This document shows positions 19,533-30,296 of a stretch of DNA of 64,000 nucleotides, piece after piece. Origin of the DNA: Phyllobacterium bourgognense. Its GTDB lineage: Bacteria; Pseudomonadota; Alphaproteobacteria; Rhizobiales; Rhizobiaceae. The position numbers and the translations under genes are program-made. The stretch covers positions 1 to 64,000 of the forward strand of contig NZ_QPJM01000001.1 in NCBI RefSeq assembly GCF_003337575.1, in the 5' to 3' direction. Position 1 is the stretch's first letter, and every line of letters starts with the position of its first letter. The notes below the pieces were generated by a model. That model was not told the DNA's origin. It did not search any database and saw only the letters and a list, made by a program, of their open reading frames with translations.

Positions 19533-19878
19533 GGGCGAGACCGTCAATGGTTTTGATCCGGTTGAGCGGCTTGCCGCCGAGCATGGTATTGTCAGTGCGC
19601 ATCCACTGTCGCGCTACGGTATCGTCGCCGCCGACAATGGCGTCGAGCGAGCGGTAGAGGCGGATGAACAGGAGCGCGAGTTCGTAGCTCTTGCCGGTGA
19701 GCGGGCCGGCAGTTCCTTCGTTGCGCTTGAGCCGGGAAATGCTGGGTTCGGACAGGCCGACGACGGTTGACAGTTCCCTGGCGGTCAGGCCGAGCAATTC
19801 AGCGGAACGCAGCAGCGCCTTGGACACAACGGCGGTCTTGCTCGGGGTGTCTTCAATATGTTGCGCGGTGGTTCGCAT
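19492..19878 (-). CDS. Xre/MbcA/ParS-type antitoxin (DUF2384)
   Basis: 128 residues from the ATG at 19878, which has AAAGGAG eight bases upstream; a GTG at 19893 is less likely. The N-terminal helix-turn-helix is LLGLTARELSTVVGLSEPSISRLKRNEG; the C-terminal DUF2384 toxin-binding region is LFIRLYRSLDAIVGGDDTVARQWMRTDNTMLGGKPLNRIKTIDGLAHVLAYLDA. The last residues neutralise the RES toxin in known complexes. The upstream gap carries a palindromic element (19952-20074) shared with the end of the P450 gene. Confidence 0.92.
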   Translation of the reverse strand: MRTTAQHIEDTPSKTAVVSKALLRSAELLGLTARELSTVVGLSEPSISRLKRNEGTAGPLTGKSYELALLFIRLYRSLDAIVGGDDTVARQWMRTDNTMLGGKPLNRIKTIDGLAHVLAYLDARRAPI

Positions 19879-19951
19879 GAGAGCTCCTTTCACTGGAAAT
19901 AAATGTACATTAAATTTCTGGTGAAATCAAGTTCTCCGTTGCATATCTATG

Positions 19952-20074
19952 GTGCGTGGTTCGACGGGGCTCACCATGAGATTTTTGACTGCAGGGAGTG
20001 TTTGCTTGCGACGTTTGCCGGACGTTTTTGCACAACACGACTTCCCTCATGGTGAGCCCCGTCGAACCACGCAC
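19952..20074. repeat. Inverted-repeat element, family 2, copy 2
   Basis: Perfect 29-base arms (19952-19980 and 20046-20074) centred on GGTTCGACGGGGCTCACC, with a 65-base internal segment containing TGCAGGGAG, a word shared with copy 1 at 8828-8944. Where copy 1 has CAAGCTC in both arms this copy has CGGGGCTC in both. It lies between the RES/Xre pair and the P450 gene. Confidence 0.9.
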
Positions 20075-20088
20075 TGCGCTTCTGCAGG

Positions 20089-21468
20089 TCACCGTCTTGC
20101 CGTCACGCTCATCGGCAATCCGCCATCCGGTTGTGTGGTCAGTTTCTGCACGGGCCATGGCTTTATATCGGGTGCCATATCGAAGCGATAGCGATGCAGC
20201 AGGGTCGCCAAAGCGATGATTGCCTCCTGCAGCGCAAAGCTTGCGCCGATGCAGACGCGGGGTCCGGCCCCGAAGGGCAGATATTGAAACCGGTCGATCC
20301 TGTCGCGATTTTCCGGATGAAAGCGCGACGGCATGAAAGCTTCGGGATTTTCCCAATAAAGCCGGTGGCGATGCACAGTCCATGGCATGACCAGAACCGC
20401 CGCGCCCTTTGGAAGCTTCAAATCCTTGTACTGATCGTCCTCGATAGGTTCGCGGTTGATCGACGGCGCGGGGGGATAAAGCCGCATGGCCTCCTCGAAT
20501 GCGGAGCGGGTGAAGGGCAAGGCGTCCAGCCATTGATGCGGCGGCGGGACCTCGCGCTGACCCATGAAAGCATCGATCTCCTGCTCGATCAGATCGCGTT
20601 CCCATGGCGCCTTTGCCAGCAAATACAGCGTCCAGCCCAATGCACGCGCCGTGGTTTCGTGGCCCGCGCCGATGAAGGTGATGATATTGTCCTCGATCTC
20701 GGCGCGCGAAAGCCCTTGGGGACCTTCGGCTCTCAGCAGGAGGGTGAGGAAATCGTTCGGAACCTTGTCGCCTTCCTTTTCCATGCGGGCCTTGCGCATC
20801 TCCATCGTGTTGGCGACGATCTGGCGGAAGAAGGCGAGCGCGCGGCGGCCGCGGATCTGGGTGAAGCGCGGCAACCATGCAGGTGCTCCGAGAAGATCGA
20901 GTGGATCGACCCGGCCCATGGTTTCGAACAGCCGGTCCACCTCATGGGAAAACTGGTCCGGATCACCAGCAATTTCTCCGGAAAACAAAGTGTCCGCAAG
21001 AATGTCATAGGTCAGCATGGTCATGTCGCGCGATACATCGGTCGTGCCGGTCAAGCCGTCGTAGCGATCGGCGAAAACATCGGCTGTCCGCTTCATGCTT
21101 TCGGCGAAACCATCGATGTGGCGCGGCGTGAAAACCGGCGCCATCGCCTTGCGCGACCGTTTCCAGACATCGCCTTCCGCCGTCAGCAATCCATCGCGCA
21201 GGATGGGGCGAAGGATGCGCTGGCGTACCGCCGCCATCTTGTAATTCTTCGCATTGTCGACGAGCACATGGCGGATCAGCCCGGGATCATTGGCGATGAT
21301 CGTGTGGGCGAAGGACCAGTCGATGGAAACCCAGGGTTCATTATAAGAAGGCTCCCCCCACAGCTCCAACGGATTGCGGTAAATGGTGCGAATAAGCTGC
21401 AATGTGCCGACAGGACCAGTACGCGGTACTGGCGCCGGCGGGACAAAAGCGATCGGTATCGTATCCAT
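20089..21468 (-). CDS. Cytochrome P450
   Basis: 459 residues, complete. Heme-binding loop FGAGPRVCIGASFA (axial Cys), I-helix AGHETTARALGW, K-helix ExxR in FEEAMRLYPPAP and the PERF-like FMPSRFHPENRDR are all present. The absence of a membrane anchor and the length are typical of soluble bacterial P450s. A strong GGAGGTGATGA sequence overlaps the start. No ferredoxin or reductase gene is adjacent, so electrons must come from elsewhere. Substrate unknown; the motifs resemble fatty-acid or terpenoid hydroxylases, but this is only an impression. Confidence 0.95.
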   Translation of the reverse strand: MDTIPIAFVPPAPVPRTGPVGTLQLIRTIYRNPLELWGEPSYNEPWVSIDWSFAHTIIANDPGLIRHVLVDNAKNYKMAAVRQRILRPILRDGLLTAEGDVWKRSRKAMAPVFTPRHIDGFAESMKRTADVFADRYDGLTGTTDVSRDMTMLTYDILADTLFSGEIAGDPDQFSHEVDRLFETMGRVDPLDLLGAPAWLPRFTQIRGRRALAFFRQIVANTMEMRKARMEKEGDKVPNDFLTLLLRAEGPQGLSRAEIEDNIITFIGAGHETTARALGWTLYLLAKAPWERDLIEQEIDAFMGQREVPPPHQWLDALPFTRSAFEEAMRLYPPAPSINREPIEDDQYKDLKLPKGAAVLVMPWTVHRHRLYWENPEAFMPSRFHPENRDRIDRFQYLPFGAGPRVCIGASFALQEAIIALATLLHRYRFDMAPDIKPWPVQKLTTQPDGGLPMSVTARR

Positions 21469-21682
21469 TCATCACCTCCGCCACGGATGTGGGGACAAGC
21501 GGGGAAAAAGTCTACCAATTAACCGGAATTGGCGGCTCCTTACCCTACTAATTGCTACGTTGACGCAAAGAGCCGAATGCGTTCTGGTCCAGCCTGAATA
21601 CGTCCGACAGTCTATTTTGCGCATCATTTTTTAAAGAACATACCAGAAACATATTCAAATCGATATTGTGAGGTTTTTCACC

Positions 21683-23395
21683 ATGCATTTTCGCCTGTGC
21701 TGGCTTTTGCTGGCGGTCTTTCTGGCATCGTGCAGCGGGAGTTCGGATTCGGAGGAGTCTGACGCGAGCACGTTTGAGCCGCTACCCGTTCTGGAACGTT
21801 CGGTGTTTAGCTATGGCGCTGGCGATTCAATCTACTATCGGTATGTCGATCAAACACCAACCAGCAAAACTCAAGTTATCACGGTGAAGGGCGTTGCTAT
21901 GGAGTTTACCGCGACCGCGGGGCATTTGGTTGCCTCGCGTCCAGTCAACGGGGCTGGGAGTCGGGATGATGCGGCGATTTTCTATACAGCCTATGCCCGT
22001 GATGATCTGCCGAAAGATACGCGTCCAATAACGTTCATTTTCAACGGCGGACCTGGAGGTGCCTCGGCTGATCTTGACCTCAATTTTCTTGGACCAAAAA
22101 GTGTGGATCTCGATGTGCTTACGTCGGCATCGACAACCCTGCCGCTGATCGACAATCCCAATACATTGCTCGACAAATCGGACCTTGTTTTTGTTGACCC
22201 AGTGGGAACCGGTTACTCCTCGGCGATCTTTCCGAGCGAAAATGTCGACTTCTGGGGAGTTGACAGTGATGCTAGTATTCTCAGCGATTTTGTCATCAAA
22301 TATATCAATACCAACAAGCGCCAATACTCGCCAAAATATATCTACGGCGTCTCCTACGGCGGCTTTCGCACGCCAATTATGGCGCGACTGCTCCTGGAAA
22401 GGAGTGCCACCGACTACGCTGAGGGGAAAGACGGCAAGAATATCCTGAACGGGTTGGTTCTCAACTCACCTTTGATGAACCGGAGGAATGACTGCCTAAC
22501 GCATTCCACCTTTGCCTGTGACGGTGCCGTGCCAACCTATGCCATGATTGCCGACCATCACGGCAAGGCGACTGCTCGAAACGCAGCGACTTCCGACGTG
22601 TTTCTGATCGGTGTCCGCTCGTTCGCCGCGGAATTCAAGAAACATTATGACGGGGCTTTCTCCGGACTGGGATGGGGCGATAGAACCGGTTGGGAAGCAT
22701 TCTTGCGGGACAACAAGGAGGCGCCGCCATTCCTTGATCGACTCTATCAGTTGACCGGTTTGGGCAAAGTGTTCACGCTCGGCGACACGGCGGCGAACAA
22801 TCCCTGGATCGAGAATCCAAATATGAATGCCTGGCGCTTTACGGCATTGTTTGGTGAAAGATACGGTCCCGACAGACGCAAGCTCTCCTTGAATGATGGC
22901 CGGGATTATTTACCACCGGATACAATCGATCCGGCTGTCGATGATGGAAGCGACGTTTACGAGTATGTCCGACAATATCAAAGACAATTCATTGGTTATC
23001 AGCAGGCCGCATCCTATTTGGGGTTCAACGGCGAGAGTTTTGACCGGTGGTCCTATAGTCCTGATCAGAAGCTACCCAGCGATCCCGATCGAATAGAAAA
23101 CAGCATTCCTGATCTCGCCTTTGGGCTGCAGCTCAATCCACAATTGAAGGTTTTGATTCAGCACGGCTACTATGATTTGAATACGCCTTTTCACAAATCT
23201 GAACTTGATATCAGTCGATCGGGGATAGCGGCCAAGGTGCCCGTGAGACTTTATAGCGGCGGTCACGGTGTATCGCCATTCGATACAGACGGCTATGATC
23301 AGCTCAAAGCAGAACTGGGATCATTCTACGATCAAACTCCTGCGGCCAAACTGGCACGCTGGCAAGAGGCAAAACTTGCGGAGCCAGGACAATGA
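21683..23395 (+). CDS. S10-family serine carboxypeptidase-like lipoprotein (cassette 2)
   Basis: 570 residues from the ATG at 21683 (an in-frame GTG at 21668 is possible). Signal peptide with lipobox LASC. The peptidase domain parallels cassette 1: FIFNGGPGGASADL, DDLPKDTRPITF, PVGTGYSSAI, nucleophile YGVSYGGFRTP (22342-22374), Asp in HGYYDLNTPF, His in YSGGHGVSPF. The usual Glu before the catalytic Ser (GES) is replaced by Val, while Ser, Asp and His remain. It lacks the 230-residue coiled coil of the first copy. Its stop overlaps the start of the EF-hand partner (ATGA). Confidence 0.87.
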   Translation: MHFRLCWLLLAVFLASCSGSSDSEESDASTFEPLPVLERSVFSYGAGDSIYYRYVDQTPTSKTQVITVKGVAMEFTATAGHLVASRPVNGAGSRDDAAIFYTAYARDDLPKDTRPITFIFNGGPGGASADLDLNFLGPKSVDLDVLTSASTTLPLIDNPNTLLDKSDLVFVDPVGTGYSSAIFPSENVDFWGVDSDASILSDFVIKYINTNKRQYSPKYIYGVSYGGFRTPIMARLLLERSATDYAEGKDGKNILNGLVLNSPLMNRRNDCLTHSTFACDGAVPTYAMIADHHGKATARNAATSDVFLIGVRSFAAEFKKHYDGAFSGLGWGDRTGWEAFLRDNKEAPPFLDRLYQLTGLGKVFTLGDTAANNPWIENPNMNAWRFTALFGERYGPDRRKLSLNDGRDYLPPDTIDPAVDDGSDVYEYVRQYQRQFIGYQQAASYLGFNGESFDRWSYSPDQKLPSDPDRIENSIPDLAFGLQLNPQLKVLIQHGYYDLNTPFHKSELDISRSGIAAKVPVRLYSGGHGVSPFDTDGYDQLKAELGSFYDQTPAAKLARWQEAKLAEPGQ

Positions 23396-23820
23396 GGCAG
23401 ATATTCCTGATGGTTCTTCTCGTTCTCGCAACTGCGACCGGAGTTCCGGCGAGCGCCAAGGATAGTGTTCTGCGCAGGCCCTCTGAACACTTGCTGCTGC
23501 GTCGGCCACTTCCGGACCCTACTCTGGCGAGCAAAACCAAATCACCGATTACGCCCGAGGCAGTGCGCGATGCCGTGGACGCGCGGATCCGATCACTCTT
23601 TGTACGGGCGGCGGACCCGTCGACAGGTCGTGTAACCGTCACGTCTGCAGAAAACGCAGGATTGGGCTACTTCACCGGTCATTTCGCAGCAATGGACAGC
23701 AATCGCGACAGCAGTCTGACTTATGACGAGGTTAAAGACTTTTTGGATGCGCAATCTCCCATCGAAAAACCGGCGACGATTGAAAGGCCGGCAATCGGGG
23801 ATATCCAGATTATCGAATAG
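23392..23820 (+). CDS. Periplasmic EF-hand-like protein (cassette 2 partner)
   Basis: 142 residues, overlapping the S10 gene by four bases. Signal peptide (IFLMVLLVLATATGVPASA). The single EF-hand-like loop DSNRDSSLTYDE keeps Asp 1, Asn 3, Asp 5 and Glu 12 but has Ser at the glycine position 6. The preceding stretch GYFTGHFAAMDSN aligns with GFVADHFAEIDRD of the paralogue at 14260-14631, and both proteins end with an acidic tail (IQIIE here, VQVVE there). Likely partner of the adjacent peptidase; function unknown. Confidence 0.78.
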   Translation: MRQIFLMVLLVLATATGVPASAKDSVLRRPSEHLLLRRPLPDPTLASKTKSPITPEAVRDAVDARIRSLFVRAADPSTGRVTVTSAENAGLGYFTGHFAAMDSNRDSSLTYDEVKDFLDAQSPIEKPATIERPAIGDIQIIE

Positions 23821-24017
23821 CACTTTCAGGGTTTTGGCTGAAACCGCTTCTGCCATCCATCATCCCGATCTGTAAATTTAAGAGGATGAGCCGCCGACCC
23901 GAGGGGATGAACGAGGCGCACATCGAGCCCGTATCCGCTGTCGCACCAATTTGGCCATCATCCGTGGATATCAAGCCCTCCAGAATTGGAAAAAGCTGCA
24001 TTAATCACTATATCTAA

Positions 24018-26543
<2,526 letters not shown>

Positions 26544-26582
26544 ATGGCATCATAAGTTTGAGATAGCCTCAAGAGGTTATTG

Positions 26583-26609
26583 CCTCATCTTTCCCAAGGA
26601 GAGATGAGG
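26583..26609. terminator. Possible bidirectional terminator between gyrB and vapC
   Basis: Perfect 8-bp stem CCTCATCT / AGATGAGG with an 11-base loop, 40 bases after the gyrB stop and spanning the last codons of the convergent PIN toxin gene. There is no T run, so strength is doubtful. Confidence 0.35.
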
Positions 26610-26998
26610 TCCAGGCCAGTTGTGCTGAAATCGGTAACATTCCGGGTGGCTAAACGGCCGCCATTCACCCGAACAATGGCTGCAATCATACCATCAGGAG
26701 CCGACATTATTGATCCTTGCCGTGTGGCGGTTCCCATGATCTCGCCATAAGCCATCGCTGCCTCTTCGGTTAAACCAAATATGCGGTCAGCAAAACGCCG
26801 ACGCCAGTCCGAGAGACCCCGCTCGAGGCGAAGGGCCCGTTGATCGGGCAATATCTTCTGAATGCCAAACGCAATCTCTGCGATCGTTACAGTCGGTAAA
26901 GCCAGTTCTGAATCATGCCGGACGAGCCAAGAGATCACAGCCTCGTTTGGCGCCTTGCGTAAGGTTTCGGAAAGAACATTGGTGTCTAGAAATATCAA
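26585..26998 (-). CDS. VapC-type PIN-domain toxin (FitB-like), second copy
   Basis: 137 residues. Acidic residues of the PIN active site: MIFLDTNVLSE (D5), TVTIAEIAFGI (Glu), SAPDGMIAAI (Asp) and TRNVTDF (Asp). It overlaps the upstream ribbon-helix-helix antitoxin gene by four bases (ATGA). Endoribonuclease activity against tRNA or similar RNA is expected from the family. Confidence 0.93.
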   Translation of the reverse strand: MIFLDTNVLSETLRKAPNEAVISWLVRHDSELALPTVTIAEIAFGIQKILPDQRALRLERGLSDWRRRFADRIFGLTEEAAMAYGEIMGTATRQGSIMSAPDGMIAAIVRVNGGRLATRNVTDFSTTGLDLISPWER

Positions 26999-27243
26999 AG
27001 CTCAGGACCCGGATGGCCGCGGCGCCCTTGCCGGATGACAGCCTCCAGATCGATATCTGTACCGGCATCTTTTGACAGGCGGTTGTAGAATGCCGACGCT
27101 GGCTCCCGGCCGGTTTCGCGGATTTCATAGGACTCAAGAGCCCGCTCTACAATTTCGGCGATTGATCTGTTTTCACGGCTCGCCAGGCGATGTGCCAAGT
27201 CGCGTGCTCTGGCGCTGCGCACAGACAATTGAGGTTCGGCCAT
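26995..27243 (-). CDS. VapB/FitA-type antitoxin
   Basis: 82 residues. The N terminus PQLSVRSARARDLAHRLASRENRSIAEIVERALESYE is a ribbon-helix-helix/VapB-like DNA-binding domain; the C-terminal DAGTDIDLEAVIRQGRRG would occupy the PIN active site. It is coupled to vapC. A hairpin-rich stretch lies directly upstream, including ATATGGGC/GCCCATAT halves (27275-27325) that could be the autoregulatory operator. Confidence 0.9.
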   Translation of the reverse strand: MAEPQLSVRSARARDLAHRLASRENRSIAEIVERALESYEIRETGREPASAFYNRLSKDAGTDIDLEAVIRQGRRGHPGPEL

Positions 27244-27576
27244 CCGGATACTCCAATTTTGGAAGAATATAGGTCATATGGGCGCTGCCATCAAGATGGC
27301 TACCCACTTTAGCAGCCCATATTTGCCATGTTGCATGGGCTCCTCTCCTTGCAACATCCATTCGTCACCGACGCAGGCGCACTACGACCTGCAGGTTACG
27401 CCTGTTGGGCGTTGGCCCCCCTGAGCGGCTTTTTATACTTTTGTACAACAACTCTCTTGCCTGTTCGCGGGCATCATGATCTTTTGTCGAAAAAGGCGAT
27501 GGGCGCCGAGGGGTCGACAAAAGATTACCCGGCGAACATATGGCCTTTTTTCAAGTCAATCTGATCGGGAATTGAA
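27244..27576. other. 333-base intergenic region with several dyads, no gene
   Basis: It separates the divergent vapBC and dipeptidase/ABC operons. Visible are a nested hairpin near 27275-27325 (ATATGGGC...GCCCATAT, with GCCATC-AA-GATGGC inside), a CAGGCG / CGCCTG pair around CCTGCAGG (27375-27402), a TTGTACAA palindrome at 27441-27448, and a long dyad at 27479-27525. No open frame longer than about 80 codons looks coding. A promoter for 27577 rightward is expected after 27440. Confidence 0.6.
27479..27525. promoter_or_regulatory. 12-bp inverted repeat, probable operator of dipeptidase/ABC operon
   Basis: Perfect arms ATCTTTTGTCGA (27479-27490) and TCGACAAAAGAT (27514-27525), 23 bases apart, ending 51 bases before the dipeptidase start. 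The spacing (about three helical turns between arm centres) suits a regulator binding two half-sites on one DNA face or a leader hairpin. The regulator is not identified. Confidence 0.5.
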
Positions 27577-28632
27577 ATGCAGCCTGTCTTCGATGGTCAC
27601 AACGATGTGCTTTACCGGTTGTGGAAACATTCGAGAGACGGCGCCGATCCGGTTCAGGAGTTCATCGAAGGCACCACTTCCGGTCACATTGACAAGATCA
27701 GGGCGCTAAAGGGCGGACTGATCGGCGGGCTCTGCGCGATTTACGTTCCATCCGGGGATCTTGCCTTCAAAGCGCCAGACGCCAACGGCCATTATTCGAC
27801 GCCGCTCGCAGTGCCGCTGGAGCGCTCTTCCTCCCTCGACATTGCGCTGGAAATGGCCTCGATCGCGCTGAAGCTCCAGCGGTTCGGCGGCTGGAAATTG
27901 TGCCGCAGCACGGCCGAGATTACCGAGTGCATGCAAAACGATATGTTCGCTGCGGTGCTCCATATGGAGGGCTGCGAGGCGATTGGCGCCGATCTGGCCG
28001 CGCTCGATGTGTTCTACGCCGCCGGCTTGCGTTCGCTCGGTCCAGTGTGGAGCCGCAACAATATCTTCGCCCACGGTGTGCCCTTCGCCTATCCGATGAG
28101 CCCGGATACGGGACCCGGACTCACCGCGATCGGCGAAGAACTGGTCAAGGCATGCAATCGTCTCGGCATCCTCATCGATCTCGCGCATATCACCGAAAAG
28201 GGTTTCTGGGATGTGGCGCGGATCAGCGATCAGCCGCTTGTCGCCAGTCACTCCAATGTGCACGCGTTGACGCCTGTCGCACGCAATCTCACCGACAAGC
28301 AGCTTGATGCCATACGAGAAAGCCGGGGGCTCGTCGGGCTGAATTATGCGGTGGCCATGCTGCGCCCCGACGCACGTGAAAATGCCGATACGCCGCTGAC
28401 CGACATGGTGCGCCACATCGACTACATGGTTAACCGAATGGGTATCGATTGCGTGGCACTTGGTTCTGATTTCGATGGTGCTAAAATCCCCGGCGAGATT
28501 GCCGATGCGAGCGGCAATCAAAATCTCGTCGCGGCGCTGCGCGACGCCGGATACTCCGGAGATGACCTGGCAAAAATCTGCCGCGAAAACTGGCTGCGGG
28601 TATTACGCTCGGCCTGGCACGAAGAAAATTAA
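27577..28632 (+). CDS. Membrane dipeptidase (peptidase M19)
   Basis: 351 residues. Zinc-dependent renal-dipeptidase family enzyme. Metal ligands: FDGHNDVLYRLW (HxD), AVLHMEGCEAIG (bridging Glu), LIDLAHITEKGFWDV (His) and VASHSNVHAL (His); the late GSDFDGAKIPGEI contains the conserved Asp. Bacterial members hydrolyse dipeptides, often with a D-residue or beta-amino acid. It leads an operon with a full dipeptide-type ABC transporter (28670-34011), so it probably processes the imported substrate in the cytoplasm; no signal peptide is visible. Confidence 0.94.
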   Translation: MQPVFDGHNDVLYRLWKHSRDGADPVQEFIEGTTSGHIDKIRALKGGLIGGLCAIYVPSGDLAFKAPDANGHYSTPLAVPLERSSSLDIALEMASIALKLQRFGGWKLCRSTAEITECMQNDMFAAVLHMEGCEAIGADLAALDVFYAAGLRSLGPVWSRNNIFAHGVPFAYPMSPDTGPGLTAIGEELVKACNRLGILIDLAHITEKGFWDVARISDQPLVASHSNVHALTPVARNLTDKQLDAIRESRGLVGLNYAVAMLRPDARENADTPLTDMVRHIDYMVNRMGIDCVALGSDFDGAKIPGEIADASGNQNLVAALRDAGYSGDDLAKICRENWLRVLRSAWHEEN

Positions 28633-28669
28633 AAAAGTCAAATTGCTCATAAAACAGGGAACCAGAACA

Positions 28670-30280
28670 ATGTTGATGAACCAAATAAACCCGAAATTCC
28701 GGCTTCTGCTCGGCAGCGCGGCGCTGTCCACGATGTTGCTTTCCGGCGTACCAGCATGGGCCGAGACGCCGGCCGATACGCTGGTCGAAGCCTTCGCCAT
28801 CGATGACGTGATAACGCTCGATCCCGCTGAAGCTTTCGAGCTCACCACTGGTGAAATCAACGGCAATACTTACGACAAGCTCGTTCGGCTCGATATCAAC
28901 GATCCTTCGAAGGTCGTTGCAGACGTTGCCGAAAGCTGGACGGTTTCCGACGATGGCCTGACCTATACTTTCAAATTGAAACAGGGCCTGAAATTCGCGT
29001 CGGGCAATCCGGTCACGGCCGATGATGTCGCCTGGTCCTTCGAGCGCGCCGTCAAGCTCGACAAGAGCCCGGCGTTCATCCTGACCCAGTTCGGCCTGAA
29101 GCCGGACAATGTCGCCGAAAAGGCCAAGGCAACCGATCCTTCGACCTTTGTGTTCACGGTCGATCAGCCTTATGCACCGAGCTTCGTCCTGAACTGCCTG
29201 ACTGCGACGGTTGCTTCGGTTGTCGACAAGAAGCTCACTTCCGAGCATGTCGTCAATGATGATTTCGGCTGGGCCTGGCTGAAGACCGCCTATGCGGGTT
29301 CCGGTCCGATGAAGATCCGAGACTGGCGTGCCAACGAAATTATCGTTCTGGAACGCAATGACAACTACTGGGGCACAAAGGCGCCTCTGATGCGTGTCAT
29401 TTATAGGCATGTGAAGGAAAGCGCGGCCCAGCGCCTGCTGCTTGAAAAGGGCGATATCGACATTGCCCGCAATCTTGAGCCCAATGATCTGGAGCAGGTG
29501 GTCAAGAACAGCGACATTGCGACCACCAACGCGCCCAAAGGCACCGTCTACTACATCAGCCTTAACCAAAAGAACGCGGACCTTGCCAAGCCCGGCGTAA
29601 GCGAGGCGCTGAAATATCTCGTCGATTACGACGCGATCGGCGAAAAGCTGATCAAGGGCATTGGCGAAATCCATCAGACATTCCTGCCGAAGGGCGTCCT
29701 CGGCGAACTCGACGAGAACCCTTACAAGCTCGATGTCGCCAAAGCCAAGGAACTGCTCGAAAAGGCAGGCCTGAAGGATGGTTTCACCGTTACCATGGAC
29801 GTGCGCAACAATCAGCCGGTGACGGGCATTGCCGAATCCGTGCAGCAGACATTCGCTCAGGGCGGCGTGAAGATGGAGATCATTCCGGGCGATGGTAAGC
29901 AGACGCTGACCAAGTACCGTGCGCGTACCCATGATATGTATATCGGCCAGTGGGGCGTGGATTATTGGGATCCGCATTCGAATGCGGATACATTCACCAA
30001 CAACCCCAACAATTCCGATGAGGGCACCAACAAGACGCTCGCATGGCGCAATGCCTGGGATGTGCCGGAACTGACCAAGGAAACCAAGGCGGCTCTGCTT
30101 GAGCGCGATGGCGCCAAACGAGCCCAGATGTATCAGGACCTGCAGAAAAAAGTTCTCGCAACCAGCCCATTCATCATGATTTTCCAGCAGATCGAAGTCG
30201 CGGGCTATCGTTCGAACCTCAAGGGATTCAAGCTCGGACCGTCATTCGACACCAACTACGTTTTCAATATCTCGAAGTGA
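28670..30280 (+). CDS. ABC transporter substrate-binding protein, family 5 (DppA/OppA-like)
   Basis: 536 residues from the ATG at 28670 (CAGGGA upstream); an ATG six bases on is equally possible. Signal peptide FRLLLGSAALSTMLLSGVPAWAE. SBP_bac_5 signatures: DPAEAFELTTGEINGNTYDKLVRLD, VADVAESWTVSDDGLTYTFKLKQGLKF, and YVNY-like motifs replaced by GPMKIRDWRANEIIVLERNDNYWG. It binds oligopeptides or similar ligands in the periplasm for the permeases and ATPases encoded next. The open frame extends upstream over the dipeptidase 3' end but that part is not coding. Confidence 0.95.
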   Translation: MLMNQINPKFRLLLGSAALSTMLLSGVPAWAETPADTLVEAFAIDDVITLDPAEAFELTTGEINGNTYDKLVRLDINDPSKVVADVAESWTVSDDGLTYTFKLKQGLKFASGNPVTADDVAWSFERAVKLDKSPAFILTQFGLKPDNVAEKAKATDPSTFVFTVDQPYAPSFVLNCLTATVASVVDKKLTSEHVVNDDFGWAWLKTAYAGSGPMKIRDWRANEIIVLERNDNYWGTKAPLMRVIYRHVKESAAQRLLLEKGDIDIARNLEPNDLEQVVKNSDIATTNAPKGTVYYISLNQKNADLAKPGVSEALKYLVDYDAIGEKLIKGIGEIHQTFLPKGVLGELDENPYKLDVAKAKELLEKAGLKDGFTVTMDVRNNQPVTGIAESVQQTFAQGGVKMEIIPGDGKQTLTKYRARTHDMYIGQWGVDYWDPHSNADTFTNNPNNSDEGTNKTLAWRNAWDVPELTKETKAALLERDGAKRAQMYQDLQKKVLATSPFIMIFQQIEVAGYRSNLKGFKLGPSFDTNYVFNISK

Positions 30281-30296
30281 TCCGGGGCTCGTACCG

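Noticed and set aside
20131-21522. 463-codon frame opposite the P450 gene
   Set aside because: It mirrors the P450 reading frame and shows no domain.
27360-27440. Possible small RNA with CAGGCG/CGCCTG hairpin
   Set aside because: The hairpin is modest and no promoter or terminator could be assigned; recorded only as part of the intergenic region.
28481-29977. 498-codon minus-strand frame across the dipeptide-binding protein gene
   Set aside because: Antisense of a clear SBP_bac_5 protein.
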